64,000 nt of DNA, taken from assembly GCA_020161615.1 (NCBI GenBank), contig JAIUPD010000009.1, forward strand, positions 1 to 64,000. Direction: 5' to 3'. A program made the position numbers and the translations under genes. Numbering within the stretch: the first letter of the stretch is position 1; each line of letters opens with the position of its first letter. This DNA comes from Pseudomonadota bacterium (GTDB lineage: Bacteria; Pseudomonadota; Alphaproteobacteria; Rhodobacterales; Rhodobacteraceae). Positions 26,237 through 34,146 of the stretch are shown piece after piece. The notes under the pieces are model-generated. The model saw only the letters and a program-made list of their open reading frames with translations. It made no database searches and was not told the DNA's origin.

Positions 26237-27558
26237 AGCAGCTCTTTCATCTGCGCCGCCCGCTGTATCGCATCGGTAGCTATCGGCGCGCTGACCGCCT
26301 CTGGCACTTGGTCGCCCACCGCCAACTGCGCCCGATCCAGCGCGGGACTCAGCCGATCCGTCATATCCCGCAACAGCTCCAGAGCGCGGCCCTTTGGCAG
26401 ACCTGCAGCGCGCCCCTCAGCTTCAAAGTGGCGAGGCACGATCTCGTCGATACCGTAATGGCCATCGACCGACATCGCGAGCCGATAGCGCTTGCGCTGC
26501 AACCGTCCGGCGCTCACGACTGGGGCGATGCTCAGGATGTCGTAGAGCGGTGCAAGCCTGAACCGTCCCCGACGCCCCATACGCAGGCTGAAGTTCTTCG
26601 CGTGCCCGTCCGAAGCGCCGATCAGGAAGAAGAAGATCTGCGCGCGGAAGAAGGTCTCCCGATCCTCAATCGGCGTGTCGGATTCCCGCAGAAGCTCCAT
26701 GATCTGGGTAATGTCCGGCCCGCCGAGCTTCTGGTACTTCATCGCGGAGGGGTAGCCCAACGACTGGCAAATATCCTCTTGCGCTATGCGCTTGAGCGTT
26801 TCGCCCTGCCAAACCCGGTCGAACCTCTCGACTGACAGGACGACCTGCCCGGAAAGGGTGATCTTTTCGACATGCGCAGCAGTCAGCCCGATTTCGCGGG
26901 CGAGAGTCATGCAGAACAATTCGTTCTCGACACTATCGCTGAGGTCGATCTGATCCGGGCCGGGCAGGATGCCCATGGGCGTCTTGAAGATATGGCTGGT
27001 CGGCGTGATGCCGCGCGGCTTGGCCCACTGTCCATCGATCCGCAGATAGGCCGTCTTCTCCTGCGCACCTGCGATAGAGATTCTGAAATCATCGTCTTCG
27101 CCCAGGGCGAGCGGCGCTGCGGCGAGGTTCTTTAGATCAGCGACCATCTCCTCTTCCGAAATGATGCGATACTGCATGTCCTGCCCCGCTGGCACTTCAT
27201 CCATCGGCAGAAACTGAAGTGCCCCGACGCAATCGCGCCCCAAGGCCGAAAGCAGCGAGAACACATCCTTGCCCTGTGCCCCGACTCGCGCAGCGATCCT
27301 CTCGCGCAGCTCGCCCTCCGCATCCGGCAGCAGGTTGTCGAAGGCCGCGACGACGGGATCGCCCTGCCAGCTGGCCTTGGACAGCGGCAGGGCACTGGCT
27401 ACCGGAAAGGCGGCGTCGGACACGAGCCAGGCAGGTTCGTATGTGAAGCTGATTGCGCCATCCGTCGCCCGCGTCAGGGTGCCGACCTTAGCTGTTTCAC
27501 ACCAGACAGCGGTCGTGCTTTGGCGTGTGCGGCGACCAACACGGGCAACGCGCGCCAT
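26233..27558 (-). CDS. hipA: HipA-family serine/threonine kinase toxin
   Basis: 441 residues from ATG at 27558, one base after the hipB stop. The N-terminal HipA N1 domain (about 1-110) ends near KASWQGDPVVAAFDNLLPDA. The kinase core has ISIAGAQEKTAYLRIDG (phosphate loop), VLSVERFDRVW, the catalytic loop GASDGHAKNFSLRMG and the metal-binding LAPLYDILSIAP. HipA toxins phosphorylate glutamyl- or other tRNA synthetases and induce persistence. HipB upstream would neutralise it and repress the operon. All expected motifs are present, so it is likely functional. Confidence 0.92.
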   Translation of the reverse strand: MARVARVGRRTRQSTTAVWCETAKVGTLTRATDGAISFTYEPAWLVSDAAFPVASALPLSKASWQGDPVVAAFDNLLPDAEGELRERIAARVGAQGKDVFSLLSALGRDCVGALQFLPMDEVPAGQDMQYRIISEEEMVADLKNLAAAPLALGEDDDFRISIAGAQEKTAYLRIDGQWAKPRGITPTSHIFKTPMGILPGPDQIDLSDSVENELFCMTLAREIGLTAAHVEKITLSGQVVLSVERFDRVWQGETLKRIAQEDICQSLGYPSAMKYQKLGGPDITQIMELLRESDTPIEDRETFFRAQIFFFLIGASDGHAKNFSLRMGRRGRFRLAPLYDILSIAPVVSAGRLQRKRYRLAMSVDGHYGIDEIVPRHFEAEGRAAGLPKGRALELLRDMTDRLSPALDRAQLAVGDQVPEAVSAPIATDAIQRAAQMKELL

Positions 27559-27559
27559 C

Positions 27560-27808
27560 TTAGATCGTGTCCCGGTCAGCCAGACGGTCTGTCGCCGACA
27601 GTTCAGCACCAAGCGCTTCGAGGAGACGCAGATAGACATCGAGGCTCACCGAAACCACGCCGTTCTCGATGTCGGAAATGGTCGACTGCGCGGTGCCAGT
27701 CATTTCCCCCAGCTGCTTCTGGCTGATCTTCTGCGCAGCCCGCCGCGCACGCAGTACTGCCCCGGCTTGTCGCAGGCTTCGGATGGGGTATGCGGGCGTC
27801 TGTGCCAT
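27560..27808 (-). CDS. hipB: HipB-type XRE antitoxin
   Basis: 82 residues from ATG at 27808, preceded by GAAGG; a longer frame to 27853 would begin inside the first operator. The helix-turn-helix reads AAQKISQKQLGEMTGTAQST followed by ISDIENG. HipB dimers bind paired operators and HipA. It lies immediately upstream of hipA, and the paired inverted repeats at 27845-27887 are the expected binding sites. Confidence 0.92.
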   Translation of the reverse strand: MAQTPAYPIRSLRQAGAVLRARRAAQKISQKQLGEMTGTAQSTISDIENGVVSVSLDVYLRLLEALGAELSATDRLADRDTI

Positions 27809-27844
27809 GGCGCCTTCATAGCTTCGCGGCGATTCCGTGTCAAT

Positions 27845-27887
27845 ATAGCTCAACGGCTATTATCTGATCGAATAGCCCTTGAGCTAT
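27845..27887 (-). promoter_or_regulatory. Twin HipB-type operators ATAGC-N6-GCTAT
   Basis: ATAGCTCAACGGCTAT at 27845-27860 and ATAGCCCTTGAGCTAT at 27872-27887 are two palindromes whose centres are 27 bp apart. They are also inverted copies of one another with a single mismatch, and lie just upstream of hipB. This matches the multi-operator, autoregulated arrangement of known hipBA loci. Confidence 0.75.
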
Positions 27888-28129
27888 AGCCGCCTCGGCG
27901 AGGGCTCGCGCCCTCGATTTATGAACCATCCTGCGATACGCTGAGATGCGGACGCCACAAAGGGTGGAAAGCGGACCTTCGCCGCGGCCACAGCGGCAGC
28001 ACTAACGCATTGGGAAAGCGGACATTGGGCCGGAAATCCAGTCCCTTCCTCTGTCAGGCCACGCGATTAGGTCCAGTGGGGTAGGCTAATGTAAGGCACT
28101 CCCTTTACACCCTGCGGCGACATTCCGTA
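27888..28129. other. Gap between hipBA and the CHAT gene, with a repeat also found at 30.49 kb
   Basis: 242 bp with no gene. Positions about 27980-28034 contain GCGGACCTTCGCCGCGG and GCAGCACTAACGCAT. Similar strings (GCGGGCGTTCGCTGCGG, GCGGCACTAACGAAT) occur at about 30486-30520 on the other side of the CHAT gene in the same orientation. The rest is unremarkable. Confidence 0.4.
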
Positions 28130-30334
28130 ATGGTTGTTCAGCATGTGCGCAGATATACGCACTTCTTCAAGCTGCCCTCTTCCCGACCCGAAGTTTTTGT
28201 TGGACATCAAATGTACGAATTTCAAAAATGGCGAGAACTTTCAATAGGCTACGGCTGTATTCTTCCGGACATAGACCATCCAATGTCGGCCCTGCAGGTG
28301 CCGGGACTTCTCGCTGCATTGAGCAATCTGCAAGCTACTGCTCAGGCAGAATCGTTTGACGAGCTCCACAAAGTCAGCTCCTTGATTGCTGCGGAGATCA
28401 TTCAGGCGCAAGCAAGCGCAACAGAAAACATCGAGCGCCTCTTGCTTGAATACCTTCAGTTCGAAGTATCTATTGCGCCTATTATGGCTTCGATTAGGAG
28501 AGGTCGTTTTGATTATGCTTTCGACTGGATACACAATGGTCTGAGTGATAGTGTATCTTCCAGTGCCGAACGAGAGTTCTTCCTTGAACGACCATTTCGT
28601 TTCATTGGCGTTTTCGTGGACATGTTGCCTGACATTTTTCCAAATTCTTTTTTGGAATGGGCTGACGGTTTCTTCTACTATTGCCGCCACCAGTCAGCAT
28701 TGCATGCCCCAGCAGATAAGCTTGCTGACCTCTTAGAAGCCTCGGTTTTCGAGTTGCCGGCCAATATTACCTTAGCGGTAAAAGCTTCGGCAAGCTTGAT
28801 GTTTTGGGGGAGAAGTGTGGGGCATCGAAGCGCGGTTAACGTCGCATCCAAGCTAAGAAGTCTCTACGATATCGATGCAGTACCGAGAGACATTAAAGCA
28901 GAGATTGCTAAGGCATTTACTACGCAGTGCTGCGACTTGATCGGAGAGGCTCACCACAGGTGGGCAAAGATTGTAGTGCAAGACTACGCAGACCTACTGC
29001 ATCAACATGAGTCCTTTCAGTACCGCTTTGCTTCCATCGAAAAAGTGGGGGATTGGGATGAAAATGTAGATCGCTTAATTGAAGATGCGCAGGAATACTC
29101 AAGTGGAGTTCGAAAAAGTTTCGCGGCCTATACAGATTGGTTGATTGCCCTCGATCAGCGGACCAATTTGTTGAGCCCGGCGGCAAAATTCGCGCTGGAC
29201 AACGATCGTGCGTCAGACTTCGCGAAAATTCTCGCCGCATGGTACAATGGTGAAATTGAAAAGGGCTCTGCTGAATGCAGTGTCATTTTGCCGACTGCCA
29301 TTTCCGGGATTGGATTTCTTGGGAGTGAAGTTGGAATGGTCCCTTTTCGGAACGATTTTTCCGAAGCGACCAAGGTAGTGGAAGCGATGAATACGGTTAC
29401 CAACAGCGCATTGGGAACAACGCGCACTGTACAAGCCGGTCCCGAGCTCGATCAAGCTCCTGGACGTCCCGGACAGCCAAACCGTGACTTTGCGGATGCA
29501 TTCGAAAATGCATTGACTGGCTTTTACAATATTCCAATTTTAGCTGAGAAACTGAAGGGATCTTCCTCGTTTACGTGTTTTCCTCACTACATCCATCCAC
29601 TGCAGGCGTTGCTGTCCCGGGAAGCGGACGACTGTTGGCCGCTGAGTTCAAGCCTGCAACCTCCTCTTCCAGATCGTCCGGTTCGGAAGGCGGCTATCTG
29701 GGCTTCGTGTGATGATTGGTATTCAGAAATGGAGGCGAAATCCGCGTCGCAGTTTCTGCGAAAGCAAGGAGTCGAAACACATGTCTATCTTGGGCTCGAA
29801 CTTGGTCGGGATGACTTCTTGGCAATGTACTGTGATCCAGCCTATGACTTCATCCACGTAGTGGGGCACGGAGTTTTCGATCACTGGGAGCTCGGATCTT
29901 CAAAAATCCTAGTTAACCAGAGTGAGATCGTTGCTGTGGATGACCTTATCGGTGCCCATCAAGACTACGAGGGGAGACGGCTTCTTTGCTTAAACATATG
30001 TGATGGCGGTGTTTCAGATGGCTTAGGTGGGATACAAAAATTAGGACTCGCACCGTCATTGGCTTCACCTTCACAAGCGACGGTATCGCACCTTTGGCCT
30101 GTCGAGCCCCGAGTGGCTTCGGCCTTTGGATTGGCTATCTGCTCTGAGCTAGTCTCCGGGAAAAATGGTCATTTCGGTGCGTTCTCGGAAACCCTAAGAA
30201 AAGTCCGGGAACCTTGGGGACAACGCGTAATGACGCTTCGTGATCAGTTCGATGGCGAAATCATTGAACGACTTCAGAACTTCAACGCAACTGATGACAT
30301 CTTTGACTGGGCGTCCCCTGTATTTTTTCAGTAG
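28130..30334 (+). CDS. CHAT-domain (caspase-like) protease with long helical N-terminus
   Basis: 734 residues. The C-terminal third (about 545-720) is a CHAT domain with the catalytic histidine in DFIHVVGHGVFDHWELGS and the catalytic cysteine in LLCLNICDGGV. These are followed by the LAPSLASPSQATVSHLWPVE stretch typical of CHAT folds. Residues 1-530 are mostly helical and hydrophobic-patterned, without motifs I recognise, and may sense a trigger or bind a partner. The gene is much more AT-rich than its neighbours. No Shine-Dalgarno precedes the ATG at 28130, so a later start (for example residue 27) is possible. CHAT proteases act as effectors in several bacterial defence systems, including TPR-CHAT with type III-E CRISPR and gasdermin activation. 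It converges with the ubiquitin-like operon. Confidence 0.8.
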   Translation: MVVQHVRRYTHFFKLPSSRPEVFVGHQMYEFQKWRELSIGYGCILPDIDHPMSALQVPGLLAALSNLQATAQAESFDELHKVSSLIAAEIIQAQASATENIERLLLEYLQFEVSIAPIMASIRRGRFDYAFDWIHNGLSDSVSSSAEREFFLERPFRFIGVFVDMLPDIFPNSFLEWADGFFYYCRHQSALHAPADKLADLLEASVFELPANITLAVKASASLMFWGRSVGHRSAVNVASKLRSLYDIDAVPRDIKAEIAKAFTTQCCDLIGEAHHRWAKIVVQDYADLLHQHESFQYRFASIEKVGDWDENVDRLIEDAQEYSSGVRKSFAAYTDWLIALDQRTNLLSPAAKFALDNDRASDFAKILAAWYNGEIEKGSAECSVILPTAISGIGFLGSEVGMVPFRNDFSEATKVVEAMNTVTNSALGTTRTVQAGPELDQAPGRPGQPNRDFADAFENALTGFYNIPILAEKLKGSSSFTCFPHYIHPLQALLSREADDCWPLSSSLQPPLPDRPVRKAAIWASCDDWYSEMEAKSASQFLRKQGVETHVYLGLELGRDDFLAMYCDPAYDFIHVVGHGVFDHWELGSSKILVNQSEIVAVDDLIGAHQDYEGRRLLCLNICDGGVSDGLGGIQKLGLAPSLASPSQATVSHLWPVEPRVASAFGLAICSELVSGKNGHFGAFSETLRKVREPWGQRVMTLRDQFDGEIIERLQNFNATDDIFDWASPVFFQ

Positions 30335-30581
30335 CAATGAGCAATCGCTCTTCATCCTACCGTGTCCCCAGATCAGGATGGGCAATGGCCTGAAGCGAAC
30401 GACCGCTTCGACGCGTCGTACTGCTGCGCCAGTGGATAACTTCAATGTCCGCGATGGGCCGCGAGCGACCATGGTCGCTTTGGGCGGGAAGCGGGCGTTC
30501 GCTGCGGCACTAACGAATGTCCGCAACGAGAGCGCCGCTGGCTATGAAGTCAGTTGGCCATCTGGCACGAAAGCTGCGCAG
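30335..30581. other. Gap between convergent CHAT and DUF6527 genes
   Basis: 247 bp with no supported gene. It contains a GC-rich repeat-like block at about 30486-30530 (GCGGGCGTTCGCTGCGG, CACTAACGAATGTCCGC) that partly repeats a block upstream of the CHAT gene. The two blocks may flank a separately acquired cassette. Confidence 0.4.
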
Positions 30582-30941
30582 TCATTTTGATCGGGAACCG
30601 CTGTCGCGGCACCAATCGATCCGCCCTTGCCTGATCCAGAAGTGACACCGGCACTCGTTCGTCTGCCGGACCGAAGGCGAGATCGTCGGGCGCGCCAACC
30701 AGTCAGAAATCGCTGTCCACCTGGGCCTACGGTTCCTGCTGAGGGATAGCTTGATAGTCTCGCCGCACCCACCAGGGCAATGGAAGCAGGCCCATTTGTC
30801 GACGCCATCGCGCACGATAGTCATCTCCCCCGGCACGATCTGATCCGGCGTCGGGTGTATGGGTGTTACCCTGGCGACCAGATCACTTTGTGGAATGAGA
30901 CGGAAGAGCTGCAGGCTCCTCCGAAGAATGTCGATTATCAT
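30582..30941 (-). CDS. DUF6527 family protein, fourth gene of the ubiquitin-like operon
   Basis: 119 residues from ATG at 30941, 5 nt after the stop of the JAB-E1 gene. The family pattern is clear: DKWACFHCPGGCGETIKLSL, PRWTAISDWLARPTISPSV, and CRCHFWIRQGRIDWC. Four or more cysteines and a histidine could bind metal. DUF6527 proteins have long been noted as small metal-binding-like partners of bacterial E1/E2/JAB operons. From memory, recent work names this partner BubE and treats it as a protease acting on the ubiquitin-like protein; I cannot verify that here. Its tight placement makes co-function very likely. Confidence 0.82.
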   Translation of the reverse strand: MIIDILRRSLQLFRLIPQSDLVARVTPIHPTPDQIVPGEMTIVRDGVDKWACFHCPGGCGETIKLSLSRNRRPRWTAISDWLARPTISPSVRQTNECRCHFWIRQGRIDWCRDSGSRSK

Positions 30942-30946
30942 GCCAA

Positions 30947-32356
30947 TCACCCGATGCGATCCAGAAACGGGTCGACGTCGCCGAGACCCCAGTATTCCTC
31001 GCTGCCGCAGACCGGGCAATCTGACCGAGGCTGCGCCGCCTGTGAGCGCTCGAGTCCCTTGTCGAGCTTGCGATAGCGTTGCCATGTCCATCCACCGGTT
31101 CCGCGGTAATCGACGAGACCGGCAAGGAGTTCGTTCACCGCCATGGTGGCCGCCTCAGAGGTGAAAGTGACCACGGCCGGCGCTGGATTGCCCCCTCCGC
31201 GGACGTAGGCTTCGGTCTTCTGCCGTTCATATTCGGCGGGGTCCAATCGCTGGAGGTCCTCCTCGCGAGCCCTGACGCGATCGACTGTGCCGCGGCAGCC
31301 CTGGCACGCCGACGTGGGAAACAGCACGCTGACCCGCGCGGCCATCTCGAGGAGGCCGGGCTCACCATCGTCACGGGGCATCAGGACCAGCCCGACATCG
31401 ATGACCGGGATCAGGTAGAAGTGCGCTACGCGGTTCAGGTAGAGGCGCCCGGTGTGATCGTCCGTGCATCCGAAGATGACGTCGCAGGATTTCAGCGCGT
31501 CACGGATATGCGGTGCATCCACCCAGCCGTTCATCGACCGGATCTCGACGTCGAGACCCATCCTTGCCACCTCGCGAGCTAGGACGTCGGCCTTGGGCAC
31601 CGCGTCGTCGGCGTCCTTCCGGGTGGCGCCGTGCAGACGGTTCAGGTTGGAGTGCTCGACCACGTCATCGTCGATGACCACGATGCGCCCCACGCCGAGG
31701 CGAGCGAGGAGCTGGACCACCGGGCTGCCGGTGCCACCGCAGCCGACCACGGCAACCGAGAGTTGCTTGAGGAGGCCATTGACCTCCGGCCCGAAGGCCA
31801 ATGCCTGCCGGGACAGAATTTCCGACGGGGGCGGCACTTCGGTCGACTGGATCTTGATCCGGGTGCCGATGATAGTCACGCGATGACAGGGCAGAGGTGT
31901 CTTGTCGTCTTTCCAGACCCGCGCCCGGTAGATGCTGTCACCGACCTGCACTACGCTCACCAGGAGCGTCCCCTCGCCGTTCCGGTTTCGGGCCATGGTG
32001 AAGAGATCGCGCTCGTTGCGATCGTCTTGGCCGGAGAAACCATCGAAGCCTCCCGGGTGACTATGAACGATCGCTGGCACCAGGCCTTCCTCCTTGGCCC
32101 GGCGACAGAGTTGAGCGAAGGAGTTGGTGTTCCAGGTGACATGCTTGTCGCTGGCATCGACGCGGTCCTCCTCGGGGATCGCGATAACCTCGTAGGAGGT
32201 GTAACGGCTCCGTGGCTGGAGGTCCCAAGGGTCCTGAGAGATCTCGCTTTTGCCGAGCAGCATGTATGCGGCACCTTCGTACCCCCGGGGGTTAGCGAGC
32301 AGCGCCTGCAGCTTGTCGCGGTGACGGGCATGGAGAGTGATGTCGCTGCGTTTCAT
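30947..32356 (-). CDS. JAB peptidase-E1 (ThiF) fusion protein
   Basis: 469 residues from ATG at 32356, overlapping the E2 stop by ATGA. The N-terminal JAB/Mov34 domain (about 1-150) has the JAMM zinc motif HSHPGGFDGFSGQDD (His98, His100, Ser108, Asp111). The E1/ThiF domain (about 180-440) has VAVVGCGGTGS for ATP, VIDDDVVEHSNLNR, and GCTDDHTGRLYLNRVAHFYL. Cysteines at SACQGCRG and SDCPVCGSEEYW form CxxC pairs suited to structural zinc. The JAB part would trim the ubiquitin-like C-terminus or remove conjugates, and the E1 part would adenylate the exposed Gly-Gly. Fused JAB-E1 proteins are a hallmark of one class of prokaryotic ubiquitin-like operons. Confidence 0.9.
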   Translation of the reverse strand: MKRSDITLHARHRDKLQALLANPRGYEGAAYMLLGKSEISQDPWDLQPRSRYTSYEVIAIPEEDRVDASDKHVTWNTNSFAQLCRRAKEEGLVPAIVHSHPGGFDGFSGQDDRNERDLFTMARNRNGEGTLLVSVVQVGDSIYRARVWKDDKTPLPCHRVTIIGTRIKIQSTEVPPPSEILSRQALAFGPEVNGLLKQLSVAVVGCGGTGSPVVQLLARLGVGRIVVIDDDVVEHSNLNRLHGATRKDADDAVPKADVLAREVARMGLDVEIRSMNGWVDAPHIRDALKSCDVIFGCTDDHTGRLYLNRVAHFYLIPVIDVGLVLMPRDDGEPGLLEMAARVSVLFPTSACQGCRGTVDRVRAREEDLQRLDPAEYERQKTEAYVRGGGNPAPAVVTFTSEAATMAVNELLAGLVDYRGTGGWTWQRYRKLDKGLERSQAAQPRSDCPVCGSEEYWGLGDVDPFLDRIG

Positions 32357-32733
32357 GCCGCCACCTCCAGGGCCTCTTCGACCCGCTTCAGCATGGTCCA
32401 GATGCCATCGGTGCCGGGACGCCACTGGTTGTTGTGGCGAGACCAGCGCTGCCACGTCTGGCCAGCATGAGTCTCCCGCACCTGCGTGCAGCGGGGCTCA
32501 CGCTGGTCGGCAAGGAGCTTTAGATGCGGCACGGCGTAGAACATGTCGGGTGCGACCTCGGGATATGAGGGCGGCAGCAGAATCAGGATATCCGCCTGGG
32601 CGACCTGATACTTGCCTTCCGGCAGCGTGATCCCGGTGAGGATCACGCCCTTCTTCCCGCCTTCGATGACCTCTCGAACGGTGATGCCGCGCCCCTCGAG
32701 GTAGCGCCGATCCTGACGGGGGAGGAAGCTCAT
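32353..32733 (-). CDS. Prokaryotic E2 (UBC-like, family E) protein
   Basis: 126 residues, coupled on both sides by ATGA overlaps. The UBC-like sheet is visible in KYQVAQADILILLPPSYPEV and PDMFYAVPHLKLL, followed by a Trp/Arg-rich region (TWQRWSRHNNQWRPGTDGIW) and a final helix, as in Prok-E2_E proteins. The only cysteine is Cys82 (EPRCTQVRE), the candidate thioester site, though its position relative to canonical UBC cysteines cannot be settled without a structure. It would accept the activated ubiquitin-like protein from the E1. Confidence 0.82.
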   Translation of the reverse strand: MSFLPRQDRRYLEGRGITVREVIEGGKKGVILTGITLPEGKYQVAQADILILLPPSYPEVAPDMFYAVPHLKLLADQREPRCTQVRETHAGQTWQRWSRHNNQWRPGTDGIWTMLKRVEEALEVAA

Positions 32734-33269
32734 GCCGCACCCCCTTCCGTGGTCTGGGGCACGCCGGTGAAGAAGTGCTCCAGGCCAGCATCAGCGAGGC
32801 AGATCAGATCGGTGTCGCCGACCAGGATGTCATCCTTTCCGGGGATCACCTGCCAGACGGCGAACTTGGCGGGATCCACCCCGGCCAGCTTCTTGAGCAC
32901 GCGCCCGCTGATGACCTTGTGGCCCCACTCGAGGCGCTTGCCATCGATGTCGAAGCGGTAGGAGTCCGCGCTTAGGAAGACCAAGAAGCGTTCGACCTGG
33001 CCGGGGCGCAGATCCGTGGTTTCCTCGAGGCGCAGTTCCTCGAGTTCACCGTTGCGCAGCACCTTGAACACGAGGTGTTCCTCGGCCTTCCGGAAGCCGG
33101 CCCCCTCGATGATCTGGCGGCCAGTGGGCGTCGGGTCATCGATGACGGCGTCGGTAAACTTCAGGTCTTGATCGCCGACCTTGACCTTGTAGGGTCCGTG
33201 GTCGCGAAGCTTGCGGCCGGCCTTCAACGCGGCCTGGATATCTTCGATTTCGAGCGGTTCGGTAGACAT
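32730..33269 (-). CDS. Two-domain ubiquitin-like (multiubiquitin) protein with C-terminal Gly-Gly-Ala-Ala
   Basis: 179 residues. After a short N-terminal segment (IEDIQAALKAGRKLRDHG) come two beta-grasp repeats: about 25-98 (GPYKVKVGDQDLKF to VERFLVFLSA) and about 101-175 (DSYRFDIDGKRLEWGHKVIS to GLEHFFTGVP). The protein ends TTEGGAA, that is, a diglycine followed by two removable residues, as expected for a conjugated modifier that must be trimmed. It is the first gene of the operon, overlapping the E2 gene by ATGA. Its target proteins are unknown. The multiubiquitin family assignment rests on the repeats, the tail and the neighbours. Confidence 0.88.
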   Translation of the reverse strand: MSTEPLEIEDIQAALKAGRKLRDHGPYKVKVGDQDLKFTDAVIDDPTPTGRQIIEGAGFRKAEEHLVFKVLRNGELEELRLEETTDLRPGQVERFLVFLSADSYRFDIDGKRLEWGHKVISGRVLKKLAGVDPAKFAVWQVIPGKDDILVGDTDLICLADAGLEHFFTGVPQTTEGGAA

Positions 33270-33588
33270 GGCAGCAAATCCTTTTCTTGTCTGCTCGACG
33301 CCCGCAGAAGGCGCCTTGTGCCCCCTATGCTCCCGAGACGCGGCCCATCGGACGCTGCCGCCAGAAAATTCGCAAAAAAGTTTCGCGCCGCCTGTCGCCG
33401 GTCCTATGGCAGCACAGTGAGGTCGTCACTTCTACCAGATATTGTTGATGAATTTTTGCACACAGCTTGTTATGGTGTGCTCTCCGTCGGCGCTCCAGGA
33501 GAACGAAGCCCTCGGAAAAATTCCCAAGAAGATGTCCGACAGGCGTCTTTTCGGGAGCATATACGAGTGACAGGCAATCGAGCGACTC
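33270..33588. promoter_or_regulatory. Divergent control region between the ubiquitin-like operon and the sigma-like/ImmA cassette
   Basis: 319 bp without a gene. The only AT-rich part is about 33361-33475 (for example GAAAATTCGCAAAAAAGTTTC and GATGAATTTTTGCACACAGC), so the promoters for both directions probably lie there. I could not identify convincing paired -35/-10 boxes or an operator palindrome. Confidence 0.5.
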
Positions 33589-34146
33589 ATGAAAGACGAC
33601 AAAGACGTAGACAGGTTCTACACCCCTGAAGACGCCACCGAGGCAATTCGAAACCTGTCAGCCGAACAGAAGCGAAGGCTTGAGGCGGCGGCCAAAAGGC
33701 GCGCCTGGTTCACAGGCGACCACAAAGGCCTGCTTCATGAGGCCATCGCAAGCACAGCAGAGGGGAGGAGACGATGGAACAGTTCCGTTGATATCGTGCG
33801 CCATCTGGACAAGGCGATGCAGAGCATCATGTCCAATGCCGCGAAGCGCAGAAAGGTCGCCGCCGACAATCGCGACGAGCTATTGGCTCGAGTCGAATGG
33901 CGGGGTGAGGAACCATCAACCGAGGCCGCCATCGAAACCCATGAGTATCGTCAGGAGCAACATGCCAAGGCCATCGAACTGTGCGGTGACGATTGGGAAG
34001 TGCAACTTCTCGTAGAAGGTCTGCTCAACAACAGCATGCCGGAAGAGCTGGTTGAGCTCTTCGGTAGCAAGACCTCATATGAAACGGTCCGGAGAAGAAT
34101 GAATCGGAAAATTGAGAAGTACCGGGCCCAGGGTGATAACCGATGA
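33589..34146 (+). CDS. Sigma-70-like (ECF-type) regulator
   Basis: 185 residues. Residues 10-85 look like sigma region 2 (FYTPEDATEAIRNLSAEQKR, GLLHEAIASTAEGRRRW, IVRHLDKAMQSIMSNAAKRR), and residues 130-180 like a region 4 helix-turn-helix (LVEGLLNNSMPEELVELFG, SYETVRRRMNRKIEKY). It could direct RNA polymerase to the divergent ubiquitin-like operon. It is coupled by ATGA to an acidic helical protein and then an ImmA-type protease, which suggests that sigma activity is held by a partner and released by proteolysis. Region calls are by eye; the regulatory role is inferred. Confidence 0.65.
   Translation: MKDDKDVDRFYTPEDATEAIRNLSAEQKRRLEAAAKRRAWFTGDHKGLLHEAIASTAEGRRRWNSSVDIVRHLDKAMQSIMSNAAKRRKVAADNRDELLARVEWRGEEPSTEAAIETHEYRQEQHAKAIELCGDDWEVQLLVEGLLNNSMPEELVELFGSKTSYETVRRRMNRKIEKYRAQGDNR

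Noticed and set aside
30582-31091. Longer DUF6527 frame beginning at 31091
   Set aside because: The first 50 residues overlap the end of the JAB-E1 gene in another frame and do not resemble the family; ATG at 30941 gives the normal length.
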